Of a DNA stretch of 64,000 bases, positions 19,825 through 30,321 are shown one piece after another. The position numbers were made by a program, and so were the translations under genes. Every line of letters starts with the position of its first letter. The stretch's first letter is position 1. The notes beneath the pieces were generated by a model. The model searched no databases. It had not been told where the DNA came from and was given only the letters and a program-made list of their open reading frames with translations. Origin of the DNA: Neofusicoccum parvum (lineage: Eukaryota; Ascomycota; Dothideomycetes; Botryosphaeriales; Botryosphaeriaceae); assembly GCA_020912385.1 (NCBI GenBank), contig CP087223.1, forward strand, positions 124,001 through 188,000, read 5' to 3'.

Positions 19825-20634
19825 TCAAGTACGACCGGTAGACGACGTGATTCCTCCATCTACCACAATTTTCTGGCCAGTTATATACTTCGCCTCATCC
19901 GAAACCAAAAACAATGCAGTATTGGCGACATCCCATGCGTCCCCCATAACTCCTGCAGGAACCTGGCCATCACGCATCCTCTTGAACTCATCGTATCCAC
20001 CCTCTTTTGCAAACCGGCTGGCAAGACTCTTCGTATAAGGCGTATCCATCAAGCCAGGAACAACTGCATTCAGCCTGACTCCCCTCTGAGCGTAAATGAC
20101 AGCAGTCGCCTTGACAAACTGCAAGATGGCAGCCTTGGTGGCAGAATAGCCGACCTGAGGTTTTCCGATATACCGCATGCCCGCTATGCTCGAGATGCAC
20201 ACAATCGACCCACCGGCCTCCTGCTTCTCCATGACCGGCAGGACGTAGTGGCAGCCCAAAAACACGCTTTTGAGGTTGATGTCGACCTGGGCGTCCCACG
20301 TTTCCTCGGACATGGTGGCCGGACAGCCCGGCTCCGAGCGCCCGACGTTGGCCAGGAAGATGTCGATGCGCCCGTGCTTCGCCATGCACGCGTCCACGAG
20401 GGCTTTCACCGACTTGGCAGACGTGGCGTCGGTTGCGACGATGTCGCACGTGCCGCCTTCGCCCTCGATCGCCCGCCTGGTTTTCGCGGTCGATTCGACG
20501 CTGCGGTTTCCCCCGAAGATGACGGCGCCCTGGCGCGCGAAGAGCACCGCGCATGCTGCGCCGATTCCCCACCCGTCTGTGCTGGTCTGGCCGAGCCCGA
20601 TGATGAGAGCGACTTTGCCTTTGAGGCTGAGCAT
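19825..20634 (-). CDS. Short-chain dehydrogenase/reductase (classical SDR)
   Basis: 269 residues. The ORF is open 108 codons further upstream, but that part is unlike an SDR and overlaps the shared promoter, so ATG 20634 (MLSLKGKVALII) is chosen. Rossmann glycine motif GLGQTSTDGWGIG, ANVG for NNAG, Ser in CISSIAG, and the catalytic pair in YSATK; C-terminus VVDGG. Length is typical. No introns. It would oxidise a hydroxyl with NAD(P). Divergent to the IlvD-type dehydratase (334 bp apart) and part of the cluster up to 27.7 kb, where it most simply acts as sugar or alditol dehydrogenase; that role is inferred from context. Confidence 0.88.
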   Translation of the reverse strand: MLSLKGKVALIIGLGQTSTDGWGIGAACAVLFARQGAVIFGGNRSVESTAKTRRAIEGEGGTCDIVATDATSAKSVKALVDACMAKHGRIDIFLANVGRSEPGCPATMSEETWDAQVDINLKSVFLGCHYVLPVMEKQEAGGSIVCISSIAGMRYIGKPQVGYSATKAAILQFVKATAVIYAQRGVRLNAVVPGLMDTPYTKSLASRFAKEGGYDEFKRMRDGQVPAGVMGDAWDVANTALFLVSDEAKYITGQKIVVDGGITSSTGRT

Positions 20635-20968
20635 GGCGAGTGCGTCGAGAGATGGCGATGTGGAACGGGTTGTGGGAGCTATTGAGGGTGACACAGTCTG
20701 GCAACAACATAATTTATATGATGCAAAGTCTTGGTGGTGATAGGCGGTACCAGTCCGAGAATAAGGGCGGGCGGGACGAGTGCGAGGTGGGCGGGGTAAG
20801 TCCGAAAACTCGAACGGGAGGAGTCCGAGAAGGCGGACGGGGTCGGCCCGGACTGAATCCATCCCACGGTCGAATGCCGCCCGCATTCGGACAAGGCCCG
20901 ATCTGCGAGCACCTTTTATTGCCATTGACCCCGCATATCTGACTTGGATGCATGTCAAAATTAAAACA
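20635..20968. promoter_or_regulatory. Bidirectional promoter SDR / dehydratase with GTCCGARAA repeats
   Basis: The 334-bp gap has three direct repeats: AGTCCGAGAA (20754), AAGTCCGAAAA (about 20800) and GAGTCCGAGAA (about 20821). A CGG-N7-CCG palindrome lies at 20838-20850, with the spacing of the four sites at 24777-24965. CGG-type half sites are what Zn2Cys6 proteins bind, so this is a candidate target of a cluster regulator. In GC-rich DNA one such site could be chance. Confidence 0.5.
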
Positions 20969-22926
20969 ATGGCCCAGCCTCAGCCCCATGAGTCCAATCA
21001 GCAGGCATCGGATTATGACCTGGCTGTGCCTCTGGAGTCGACCGTCGGCCTGCGGCAGGGCTTGACATCATACGGCGACGCCCACTTTTCTCTTTTTCTT
21101 CGCAAAGTCTTCATCAAAGCCTTGGGATACAGCGAAGACGCTCTGTCCAGGCCGATCATCGGCATCGTCAACACATACTCGAGCTTCAATCCCTGCCACG
21201 CCAACATCCCGCAGCTGATAGATGCTGTCAAGAGGGGCGTCCAGCTCAATGGGGGGCTGGCAATCGACTTTCCCACCATCAGCCTGCACGAGTCGTTCTC
21301 CTCGCCAAGCAGCATGTTTCTTCGCAACTTGATGAGCATGGACACCGAGGAGATGATCCGTGCCCAGCCAGTGGATTCAGTGATCCTGATAGGAGGTATG
21401 CCCGAATCTACGCGAACCTGTTTTGAATTTCAGCTCACAAATCCTAGGATGCGACAAGACGGTCCCGGCTCAGCTCATGGGTGCCCTGTCAGCAAACAAG
21501 CCCGTTGTGCATCTGGTGACGGGACCGATGATGCCCGGGAGCCACAAAGGGACCAGGATTGGTGCTTGTACCGACTGTCGAAACAACTGGGCAAAATTCA
21601 GAGCCGGCACAATCGACATTGAAGAGATATCCGCGATCAACGAGGAGTTGGCCCCAACAGTAAGCTTTGCGCTGTCGTGAAGTGCGATCTTGCGGCTAAC
21701 TGACGACCGCGCAGGCTGGCACGTGTGGAGTCATGGGAACAGCGAGCACAATGGCGTGCATCCTTGCTGCTTTGGGCATGATGCCTTTCAAGGGTGCAAC
21801 GGCGCCCGCCGTCTCGTCAGCGCGTCTGCGAGTCGCCGAGGAAACTGGTGCTCAAGCTGTCGTCCTCGCAAAGAAGCAGCTAAAGCCGCAGACAGTGCTT
21901 AGCAGAGGGTCATTCCTGAACGCAATCACAGTGCTTCAAGCAATTGGAGGCTCTACCAACGCAATCGTTCACCTGATGGCCATTATAAACCGCCATCCAG
22001 GCGTCACAGGCACCATCACCCTCTCTACCTTCGACGAAATTGGACGCCGTACTCCTTTGCTCGTGGACCTCAAGCCCAGCGGCGACAACTACATGACGGA
22101 CTTCCACAACGCAGGGGGCATGCTGGCACTGCTGCACACACTGAAGCCACTGCTTGATCTCAATGCGTTGACAGTGACAGGCAAGACGCTGGGTGAAGCC
22201 CTGGCTTCCAACAAATTCACCCCCCTCCCCCGCAACAGCCCAGCCAACTGCATCCACCCGCCGTCGGCCCCACTCTTCCCTTCCTCCTCCCTCGTCATCC
22301 TGAGGGGCAACCTCGCCCCGCACGGCGCGGTGATGAAGGCCAGCGCTTCAAAAGACCGCAGCCTGCTGTCGCACTCGGGCCCGGCCGTCGTGTTCGCCGG
22401 TTCCGCCGACCTGGCCGCTCGGATCGACAGTCCGGATCTGCGAGTCACGAAAGACAGCGTTCTGGTTCTGCAGGGAATCGGGCCTGTGGGCAACCCAGGC
22501 ATGCCCGAGGCTGGACTCATCCCCATTCCTCGGAAACTGGCGGCTCAGGGCGTCATGGACATGCTCAGGATTTCGGACGGGAGGATGAGCGGCACTGCCG
22601 GAGGCACCATCGCGTTGCATGTCTCTCCTGAAGCTGGGCATCCAGAGTCTGTGCTGGGCATCCTGCGGGATGGCGATGTGATCACGTGCAATGTCGAACA
22701 AAGGCTCTTGAAGGTTGAGCTTTCCGACGAAGAAATCTCCGCACGTTTGGAGCATCGTCGAAAGTTGCTCGAGGAGCAGAGAGCGGCTGGTGTCACGGCG
22801 GCAACAGATCCCTGGCTTGCAAGGGAAGGGATGAGAGGTTATCGTGGGTTGTACATGCGGACGGTTAACCAGGCAGAACGTGGCGCCGACTTTGACTTCC
22901 TGACTTGCTCGGGACCAACTGCATAG
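20969..22926 (+). CDS. IlvD/Edd-family dehydratase, sugar-acid (aldonate) type
   Basis: Exons 20969-21395, 21448-21659, 21715-22926; 616 residues, both introns GT-AG with clean frame. The Fe-S cysteines are in GGCDKTVPAQ (Cys144) and GTCGVMGTAST (Cys217), with IGACTDC (183-186) between. Later family blocks: AIGGSTNAIVHL, GPAVVFAGSADL, IGPVGNPGMPEAG, RISDGRMSGT (active-site Ser region) and LHVSPEAGHPES. The C-terminal pattern is closer to pentonate/hexonate dehydratases than to the branched-chain enzyme, so it probably turns an aldonate into a 2-keto-3-deoxy acid. No obvious mitochondrial presequence. ATG 20948 upstream is also possible. Confidence 0.88.
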
Positions 22927-23038
22927 ACCTCCAAGACGAGCTTCGGAATAAGCATGATTGAGTTTCCAGACAGATATAACATGTGCCGTGCCACAGCTAT
23001 GTAAAGCATCCTATAAGCAGAAGCAAGCCGCTGAGCTT

Positions 23039-24663
23039 CTAAATGATATATCTGTACAATGGGCTTTTGTCCGCATCTGCTCCCATATCAACACTGAGGT
23101 TTACTTCTGGCTTTCCGTACTTCTTGTCTCGAGATCTGTTCTCCTTATGCAGCAACAGAGACATTGTTCCGGCAGCCACTGCACTTGTGAACATCAAGCC
23201 ACTGGACACACTGTTCCCCATGGTGTATTGCGGCGCTTCATGCCGAGGGTAGATGTAAGAGGCTGCTATGCCAACAGCATGGCTTATGGCAATGACCACG
23301 CCAATACCGATGCCACTCTTCGTGTCGCCGCCGAAGGTGCTAGGGATCCAGGCGAGCACAATGGGAAAGGCTGCATATGTTCCCTGAGGGGAAGAGATCC
23401 ATAAGCATGTAGGCAGGCAAGGAAAGGGACACACTCACAATTACGGCGAGGAACGTACTCGCAAATCGGCCACGTTCGTCGTGCACGAGCCCAAGCAGGG
23501 CATAGCCCGTGCCGGCAATGCACCCACCAACAGCGATAGGGATGCCTCTCATGCGAATGCGATCCGAGAGCCACGCCGTGAGAAGAAGGCATCCGTACGC
23601 CGAAGCATAGACCGGAGCCGTCATCAAGTTGGCCTCCACCGATTTGTATCCGAGCGTGCCAACGATTGTGGGGAGGAAGACTGACGCAACAGCCAAGGAG
23701 AGCGACAGTCCCGAGTAGATGAGAATGAAGAGGTACAGACGGTAGTCGAGAAAGGCACTGGACTCGGTCAGCTGAAGCAGTGGGCGGACCGGTCGCGGAA
23801 CTCAGCAGACCCTTTGACTTGGCTCGTACTAATTCCGTTGTCCTCATTTCTCACGAATCGAGAACGGCGGTTGAGAATGATCTGGTGTTCCTCCTCGGTG
23901 AACCAATGCGACCTGCCGGATTCCGGCCGCCCTGGCAGGATCCAAAAGGTGCAGAGGCCGCATACAACCGTTGGAACCCCCTCGATGATGAAGACTGCTT
24001 GCCAGGATGTGACCAGTATGTTGCTCGCTGAACCGAGGCCGTATGCTATAAGGCCAGAGATGATTCCACTCAGCGCGCCCATGCCGGCGTAGGCTGCGAT
24101 CCGGAGAGAGAGCTCGGACTTTAGATACCAGAAGCTCAGGTACAGGGCGCAGCCGGGCGCGAATGAAGCTTCAAACACACCGAGGAAGAATCTGACAGCG
24201 ATCAACCCGGCTGCGTTTGTGCAACTTGCTTGCAGCGCACTCGTCGCTCCCCACCCCACGAGACAACCCGCCAGCCATGTGGACGGCCTCACAACCTTCA
24301 GCATCAAACCCCCGATTGTGCCGAAGATGACTGTGCCGAAGTAAAAGGCTGCCGATGCCCATTGATAAAGCGTTGAGCTGAGATGAAGGTCTTGCTCCAG
24401 GCCAATCTCGCGCACGTTTCCAAGATTACTCCTTTGCGGATAATCAGTGAATTTCCATGCTGTGCTGTTGCCAGGAAGGACGGAACAAACCTATCCATGT
24501 AAGACAGAAGATACATCAGCATCACCCACGGTAAGATTATGCGGTCAAGCTTGCGGACAAGCTGTTTTTCCTTCGCTGGACTAGGGATGAACGCGGTGTC
24601 GCTGCTCTCGTGGCCTGCATCTTCAAGCTGAAGTGTGGAATTATCTTTGGCGGCGAAACTCAT
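23039..24663 (-). CDS. MFS permease, anion:cation symporter (Dal5-like) family
   Basis: Exons 24663-24491, 24431-23819, 23771-23439, 23383-23039; 487 residues. Splicing across intron 1 gives LLSYMDRSNLGNVR, the family's TM1 signature. GRPESGRSHWFTEEE before the central loop is typical of allantoate/nicotinate/aldonate permeases. About twelve membrane segments can be placed. The second intron (23772-23818) has a weak donor, GTCAAA, so that boundary is less sure. The family moves organic anions, which suits uptake of a sugar acid. Convergent with the dehydratase (112 bp) and divergent to the lactonase. Confidence 0.85.
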
Positions 24664-25114
24664 ACTTGAGATAGATTCGAAGACGAAGCATAAAAGTACG
24701 TCAGAAGATAGATGTTCACCTAGACCAAAGCAAGTCTCTCATGGTGCGGAGTGTCCCTTTAGTAAGGTGTACCTATCGGAGCTTGTCCGCTACCCCTCCA
24801 GATAACCCGTGCGGGGATCGACCCGCCGGTAGTTCCGCTGCGGAGCCTGCCCGCCAACTCATGGGATCTCCGTGCGGGGTAGTTTACTTGTCACCTGCCC
24901 TTGGCTGTTGTTAGCGACATGCGGAGTCTGTCCGTCGCCGTTAATGCCGCCTCGGAGGCTGCCCGTCACCGGCGATGGCATATTTATTGTCAGGGGACAA
25001 CGGTACAAATCCAATACAGACACCACCGAGACCAGGGACAACGGTATACTTCCCACACAGACACTGAAACCAAGCACAACGGTATAGATCCAACAGACAC
25101 CCCCGAAACCAAGG
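24664..25114. promoter_or_regulatory. Permease/lactonase promoter with four CGG-N7-CCG palindromes
   Basis: CGGAGCTTGTCCG (24777-24789), CGGAGCCTGCCCG (24841-24853), CGGAGTCTGTCCG (24922-24934) and CGGAGGCTGCCCG (24953-24965) share CGGAG-N-CTG-Y-CCG apart from one base. All are in the same direction. Inverted CGG half sites 7 bp apart are the classic form of a Zn2Cys6 dimer operator. They lie between two divergent cluster genes. Candidate operator of the cluster's own regulator. Confidence 0.75.
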
Positions 25115-26035
25115 ATGACAAGCTTCACATGTGCCCCGCCGCCAAGAGAGGTGGTTGCTGAAGTATTCAGCAAGCTACCGGCCAATTTCCGCACCATGGG
25201 GCTCTCTGAACATTCAAAGAACCAGAAACGAGGACGTCCTCTCGATTCATTCCTCGAAGGCCCCGTGATTGTCGACAACAGGACATTGTATTTGACCGAC
25301 ATACCGTACGGCCGGATCTTCGCCCTCGATCTTGCACGCAAGAATTGGTCGCTGGTTCTCCAATACGACGGCGAACCAAACGGTCTGGCATGGCACCCTC
25401 ACCGCAAGCAACTCATCATCGCCGACTTCAAGCTCGGCATCCTCGGCCTCAACCCACAAACAAGGGAAATCACCCCTATCATGGAGCGTTTCAACGGCGA
25501 GCGGCTAAAGGGACCGAACGACGTGGTCGTCAGTCAGGACGGCAGCATCTTCTTCACCGACCAAGGCATGAGCGGCCTTCAGGATCCCTCGGGCCGCGTG
25601 TACCGCCTTCAACCAGATGGCCGCGTGGACATCCTGCTTCGCAACTGCCCATCGCCAAATGGACTTGTCCTGGACCGGACAGAAACGAGCCTGTTTGTTG
25701 CCATGACACGCGACAACAGCATCTGGCATGCGCCGTTATATCCCGATGGTAGCGTTCAGCGGACTGGGAGGTTCTCCAGCTACTATGGCTTGGGTGGACC
25801 CGACGGCATGACTACCGACGAGGAAGGGAATGTTTTTGTGGCACATTCGACGCTCGGTACGGTGTTTGTGCATACTAGAGATGGGCATCCTTTAGCGCGG
25901 ATTTCTTCAAAAGAAGCTGGCAGCAGCACCACGAATTTAACATGGGGTGGCCTGGAGTATAAAACGCTGTTTATAGTTGAAAGCGATAGCGGAACAGTTC
26001 TTTTTATTGAATGGCATTGTAAGGGTTGTATCTAA
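25115..26035 (+). CDS. SMP-30/gluconolactonase-family lactonase
   Basis: 306 residues, single exon. Six-blade propeller blocks are in order: FLEGPVIVDN (metal Glu), YLTDIPYGRIFALD, GEPNGLAWHP, GPNDVVVSQDGSIFFTDQG, CPSPNGLVLD (metal Asn) and GGPDGMTTDEEGNVFVAH (metal Asp). No signal peptide is evident, so probably cytosolic. It would hydrolyse a sugar lactone to the aldonate, the step between the SDR and the IlvD-type enzyme. The last ~20 bp and the downstream flank are repeated at 29999-30115. Confidence 0.88.
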   Translation: MTSFTCAPPPREVVAEVFSKLPANFRTMGLSEHSKNQKRGRPLDSFLEGPVIVDNRTLYLTDIPYGRIFALDLARKNWSLVLQYDGEPNGLAWHPHRKQLIIADFKLGILGLNPQTREITPIMERFNGERLKGPNDVVVSQDGSIFFTDQGMSGLQDPSGRVYRLQPDGRVDILLRNCPSPNGLVLDRTETSLFVAMTRDNSIWHAPLYPDGSVQRTGRFSSYYGLGGPDGMTTDEEGNVFVAHSTLGTVFVHTRDGHPLARISSKEAGSSTTNLTWGGLEYKTLFIVESDSGTVLFIEWHCKGCI

Positions 26036-26333
26036 GTCTATCTGGGATATAGAAAATCAATTAAATCAGTCACCGGCGCTCTTTACTACGACCTTCCACG
26101 TATACCTACTATAGTAATAGGCTCTCTACTACGTTCTTTCTTCTCCTTTTTCGTCGAGAAATACTATGCCGTCTAGTCTCGTTATGCATGGATTGAATTG
26201 TATACCGTCTTTAATATCCACACGACTTAATTCATAACTAGTATATCTTCCTTCAAAATAAAAAGCTATTTATAGATAGGGAATAATTAAAGAATTTTAG
26301 AACTTACGTAGTATTAAATAGAGCTAGGTATAG
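26036..26333. other. AT-rich spacer, RIP-like
   Basis: Downstream flank of the lactonase; strongly AT-rich. Its first 70 bp are a T-rich version of 30045-30115. Confidence 0.55.
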
Positions 26334-27727
26334 ATGGTAGTCGAGGTTTACAATTATAGCGCCGGGCGTAGCTTTACTGGTCTACACCTAATACCGCACC
26401 GCGATACCACCATGCACTTCGATACCACTATGCACTTCACTACCGCTGGTCTTGCCAAGGCAAATGCGGCCTCCGAAAACGACAGCGAGAACGGCAGCGA
26501 GGATAGCAAAAAATCCCAGCGAAAACGACAACGACAACGACATACTGCCCACTTGACTATGAAACATGTCAGAAAACCTCACCAAAAATCTCGCGACGGC
26601 TGCATACAGTGTAAGAGGCGGTGCGTCAAGGTTTGTTCCTGGCCCATTGTCCCTTGCCGCACGCGACACATCCATTTTGCGGGTTCGCCTCTGGAACCAT
26701 TGATAACATACTGCAGTGCGACAAGAAGGAGCCTCCATGCTCCAGTTTCTCCCTTCGCGAATTGAATTGCACCTATGCCAACACAAACAGGGGTCTGCCG
26801 CGGTCATCCGCAGCATCGTCACCCGGCACTGCTCTTGATCGACATGGAAATCATCCACCTCAGCCAGCCCTGCCTGCAGAACTTCACCAGCTAGAGCAGA
26901 GATCCCAGCCCCAAAACATCTCTCGTGCGTCCTGACTTCAGGAGTTGCAGCTGATGCACCACTATTCCACCGCCACCTACAAAACACTCATACGGGACCA
27001 AACGGACCTGGAAATCTGGAGAGACGCCGTCCCCGCGGACGCAGGCACGTACGAGTTCTTGATGGATGGGATTCTGGCCTTTGCGTCCCTGCACGTTGCA
27101 CTCGAGAACCCCGAGAAGAGGAAGCGGTTCACCGAGCGTGCGCTTTCCTACCACAACAGCGGCCTCCAGCAATTCTCAGACATCCTGCCTTTCATGAACC
27201 CAGACAACTGCGATGCGCTCTTCGTCTTTGCAGTCACCACGGCTCTCCTCACCCTGGTTGGCGACCATCACCGTTGGCTCAAGAGTGGAAAGCTCCGAGC
27301 GCTCTTCACGAAGATGCGCACAGCTTCGCCGGAGACCGCAGAGGAGACACGCGGAGATGCGATCGAGTCCGTTCGGCAGATCATCTTCGCACATGCTGCC
27401 GACATGGATGGAGAGGAGCGGGGGTTCTACGAAAGTGCGGTCGGAACGCTCGATGCGTGTTCCGGACTGGGCTTGGATGGTGTGAATATTGGAGCTCTGG
27501 TCGCCTTTCCTATCTTGATTGATGGGAGACTCATATCCCATCTATCGGAAAACAGATACGCTGCTCTCATGATGTTCCTCTACTACGGGACGTTGATGAG
27601 CCAGCTGGAGGACAGATGGTGGGCGCGCATGTTTGGGAGGCAGCTCGTTGAAGACGTGAATTCTCTCATCAATACTTTCCACGGCCAGTGTCGAACTTGC
27701 AATAGTACGACGTCGCACTATTACTAG
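26334..27727 (+). pseudogene. Zn2Cys6 transcription factor, probably broken
   Basis: Exon 1 26334 (or ATG 26412) to 26630; intron 26631-26716 (GTTTGT...CTGCAG); exon 2 26717-27727. The join gives the zinc cluster CIQCKRRCVKC, then DKKEPPCSSF and LRELNC: five Cys in the right places, but the fifth canonical Cys is Phe (TTC for TGC). A TGA at 26933-26935 interrupts an otherwise open frame, which resumes with LQELQLMHHYSTATYKTL, the usual start of the sterol-regulator-like (UPC2-type) fungal TF domain; about 260 residues follow. No splice of reasonable size removes the TGA. It closes the catabolic cluster and may have bound the CGG-N7-CCG sites. Confidence 0.75.
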
Positions 27728-28112
27728 TTCGTGCTATTATGCCTTATATGCTGACAGCCAGACTCTCGGCAGCCAGGATTTTTAGAAGATATTTATAATC
27801 AGCCAGGAATAGTTGGCGTGGAAGACGGGCACAAATGAAACACTCTCTTTACTATTCGATTTCAACATCTTAATATATTAACGACCATTTCAAAGTAAGA
27901 TAGAATGAACGGTTGCCGAGATAAAACATGACGGTATTATAAGTCTATCTTCTCCCGTCCCACCTTGTCTGAAGGGACGCTTACTCGCTTGCATTGGTCG
28001 TTATCATGTGGATGGTTTCTCTCATCGTGGGAAAAATGGGGGTTTTGATGGCGATAGGCATACGCGCAGCGTCTATTCTTCTCTGCTATATTGTACATCA
28101 GATTGGAAAGGC
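27728..28112. other. AT-rich spacer
   Basis: 3' flanks of the regulator and of the RTA1 gene. Nothing else seen. Confidence 0.5.
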
Positions 28113-29184
28113 TCAGTAAACGGGGTATATCAGTGCGAAATTCTCGACTGCCTTACTTCCTCTTCCCCTCAAGAACGCATTGATCTCACTCGGATGCTTC
28201 CAAGCAAACACCACCATGGTGGCTAACATCAATACCGCATCAAAAATGTACAAGAACACCTCGTGCGACACAAGATACCCATCGTTCCCCTGTGCATATT
28301 CGGCCAAGCGGAAGAGAGACCGGACGAGGATCAGAACACTGGCGACGTAGGGGATGTGCATATGTGCCTGCCAGGGCAGTACTTCCTGGGTGACCTTCAC
28401 GGTGGGCACCATGCGCATTTGGTAATGGAAAACGGTGCCTACAACGACGAAGACAGAGAAGAAAAGGACCTGAACCACCAAGCCGCCGATGACCATGTGC
28501 TCGCCCTTTTCGAGAGCTTCGACCGTGCCGCTGGCCATGATCCCACCACCTGTGCAGCCGGAGCAATGAGCATCTTGTGTATCCGGACCACATGGCATCG
28601 AGGTATGGCTTACCGGCGCCCTGCAGAACAAAGGAAACCACATCGCCGCACACGAATATTTTCGTAAGCCATTTCAGCCGGATCAGAGAGTGTGTTTCGC
28701 CGTCGGTGAGGAGGATGACTCGACCAAGTCCCATGTAGATGCTGGCGGCGAAGAGAGCGGGAGCAACGAGCAGCAAGAGTGTCTGCTGGATGTACGGGCC
28801 GACCGTCCAGTCTGGCGTCTGGTTGGCTGAGAGGATCCTCTGCGGAGGGAAGTCAGATTTATGAAAATCGCCTGAGCAGATGAGGATAGGCACTTACGCC
28901 AATATATCTAATCCATTTGACTGTGTTGAGGAAACAGGAGTCAGTATGGTGGTCAAAAGCAGAAGACCAAGAGCTAACTAAGACATCTCCGAAAAGCGCC
29001 AGGTGATGGTGAAGATACTGAAACCTCCAATGACGAAAGGCAAAAAATACCACGTCTTTGTAGGAACCATCTGGTACGTATGGATTGCCGTGACAGTGAA
29101 GAACAAGACGACGAAAATAGCCGCGGCGGCGGCAGAAGGATGATAACGGTATAGTTTGAAGAGGCTCTCCCCGGTGTCGGACAT
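28113..29184 (-). CDS. RTA1-family seven-TM membrane protein
   Basis: Exons 29184-29019, 28920-28898 (a 23-nt micro-exon), 28839-28614, 28549-28113; 283 residues. RTA1 signatures: LYRYHPSAAAAAIF, HTYQMVPTKTW, YIGRILS, TPDWTVGPYIQQ, LVAPALFAASIYM and GAGGGIMASG, the last formed by splicing. The micro-exon is needed to join GGF to YIGR in frame. Members are plasma-membrane proteins linked to lipid movement and resistance to toxic compounds in yeasts. Stop at 28113. Likely functional and not obviously part of the catabolic cluster. Confidence 0.87.
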
Positions 29185-29998
29185 TGTGACGATAAAGTGA
29201 GATTGGTTGACTACGATGAAGCGGGAAGAAGTATTTCAAAATGATAGATATGACACCTAAGTGGCGGTGCAGGTGAGAATATAAAGGTACGGCTGTGTTC
29301 TCGCTTCCGTTCCCGTACACGCTATCGTACACGTTGTCGCTTGACCCGTCGTATAAGCCGTCGAAGTCACGAGAAAGAGTCCTGGAATCAATTCTCCGAC
29401 GCCTCGCCGCTCTTTTCATCTCGTTCCAAGTCGTGCTACCCTAGTAGTAGGCTAGGTAAAGAAACAACATGTCCGTTCAAGTTGTTCGGCGGCTCCTCGT
29501 CTCCCTCCCAGCCACCTCGCTTCCCCCATCCGCCGCCACAACCACGCGTCTTTACATCTGCCTCTCATCAGGCTTCTGTTCCCTCCGAACACCCTTTTGC
29601 GCGTCCTGCCTCTACGCTCTACCACACTACACACTGCAGCCTCGGGCGCATCCGTACGCACCGCTCAGTGGGCCGCAACGAAAGTGCTGGATTCCGGCGG
29701 CTGCTGGACGCGCCGGGCCGTGTTTGGCTGAGGGCACATCATCGAGCCGAGGTTGCTCTGGAGCATGGTCTTCTATAAAACGTGCGTCGTGCGCTGGAAC
29801 TACTTTTGATTGATTTCAAGCCGCTTCCCAAGCTTGCTTCCTGCTGGCTGACTGCAGAGCAGTTTCTCCCTTAGTAGCCTGCCATAATGGCATCGTGTTC
29901 CGCTTCTAACGAGACTCTTGTCATCTCTGCGCTAGTGGTTGTGCAGTGGTACCGTCGTGATCGCCGTGCCGAGCACCTTGAATGCAATTCTCCCCCCG
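29185..29998. other. No supported gene
   Basis: ORFs at 29341-29813 are Ser/Pro/Arg-rich and overlap in different frames; no domain. Upstream region of the RTA1 gene is at its left. Confidence 0.4.
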
Positions 29999-30115
29999 CA
30001 ATAGTTCCGCTACAGATCTTTTATTGAATGGAATTGTAAGTGAATCTGGGATACAATTGAATTAATCCCCAGCGCCGTTTACCACGACCTGCCACGCATA
30101 CTCACCGTCCTGCTG
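29999..30115 (+). repeat. Second copy of the lactonase 3' end and flank
   Basis: TCTTTTATTGAATGG, ATTGTAAG, TCTGGGATA and TACCACGACCTGCCACG match 25990-26105 in order, with a ~15-bp gap. Where the two differ, the 26-kb copy mostly has T for C, as RIP would leave. Shows that this locus once held another copy of the lactonase or that the 3' end was copied here. Confidence 0.6.
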
Positions 30116-30321
30116 TAGCTGCATGGTGTGACAGACAAGTAGCACTGAACATGCGGATGTAGGAACATAATATATTGTGTCTGTGCCTGCCACCAATCGG
30201 GCGCGGGGAGAGAAAAGCCCGACAGGGCCCCGAGATGCGGGTTAGCGTTGGACCGAGGACGTCACCCGACGCTTTCACCCCGCGTTCAACCCCCAACAAC
30301 CACCGGAAATCGCATCTCCCG

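Noticed and set aside
19988..20958. Long SDR start at 20958 (377 residues) and the antisense and other-frame ORFs over it
   Set aside because: The extra 108 residues are not SDR-like and would cover the shared promoter. The other frames lack SDR motifs.
26918..26941. A mini-intron GTGCGT...TTCAG removing the TGA in the regulator
   Set aside because: It would be about 17-24 nt, far too short for a fungal intron, although it has donor-, branch- and acceptor-like bases.
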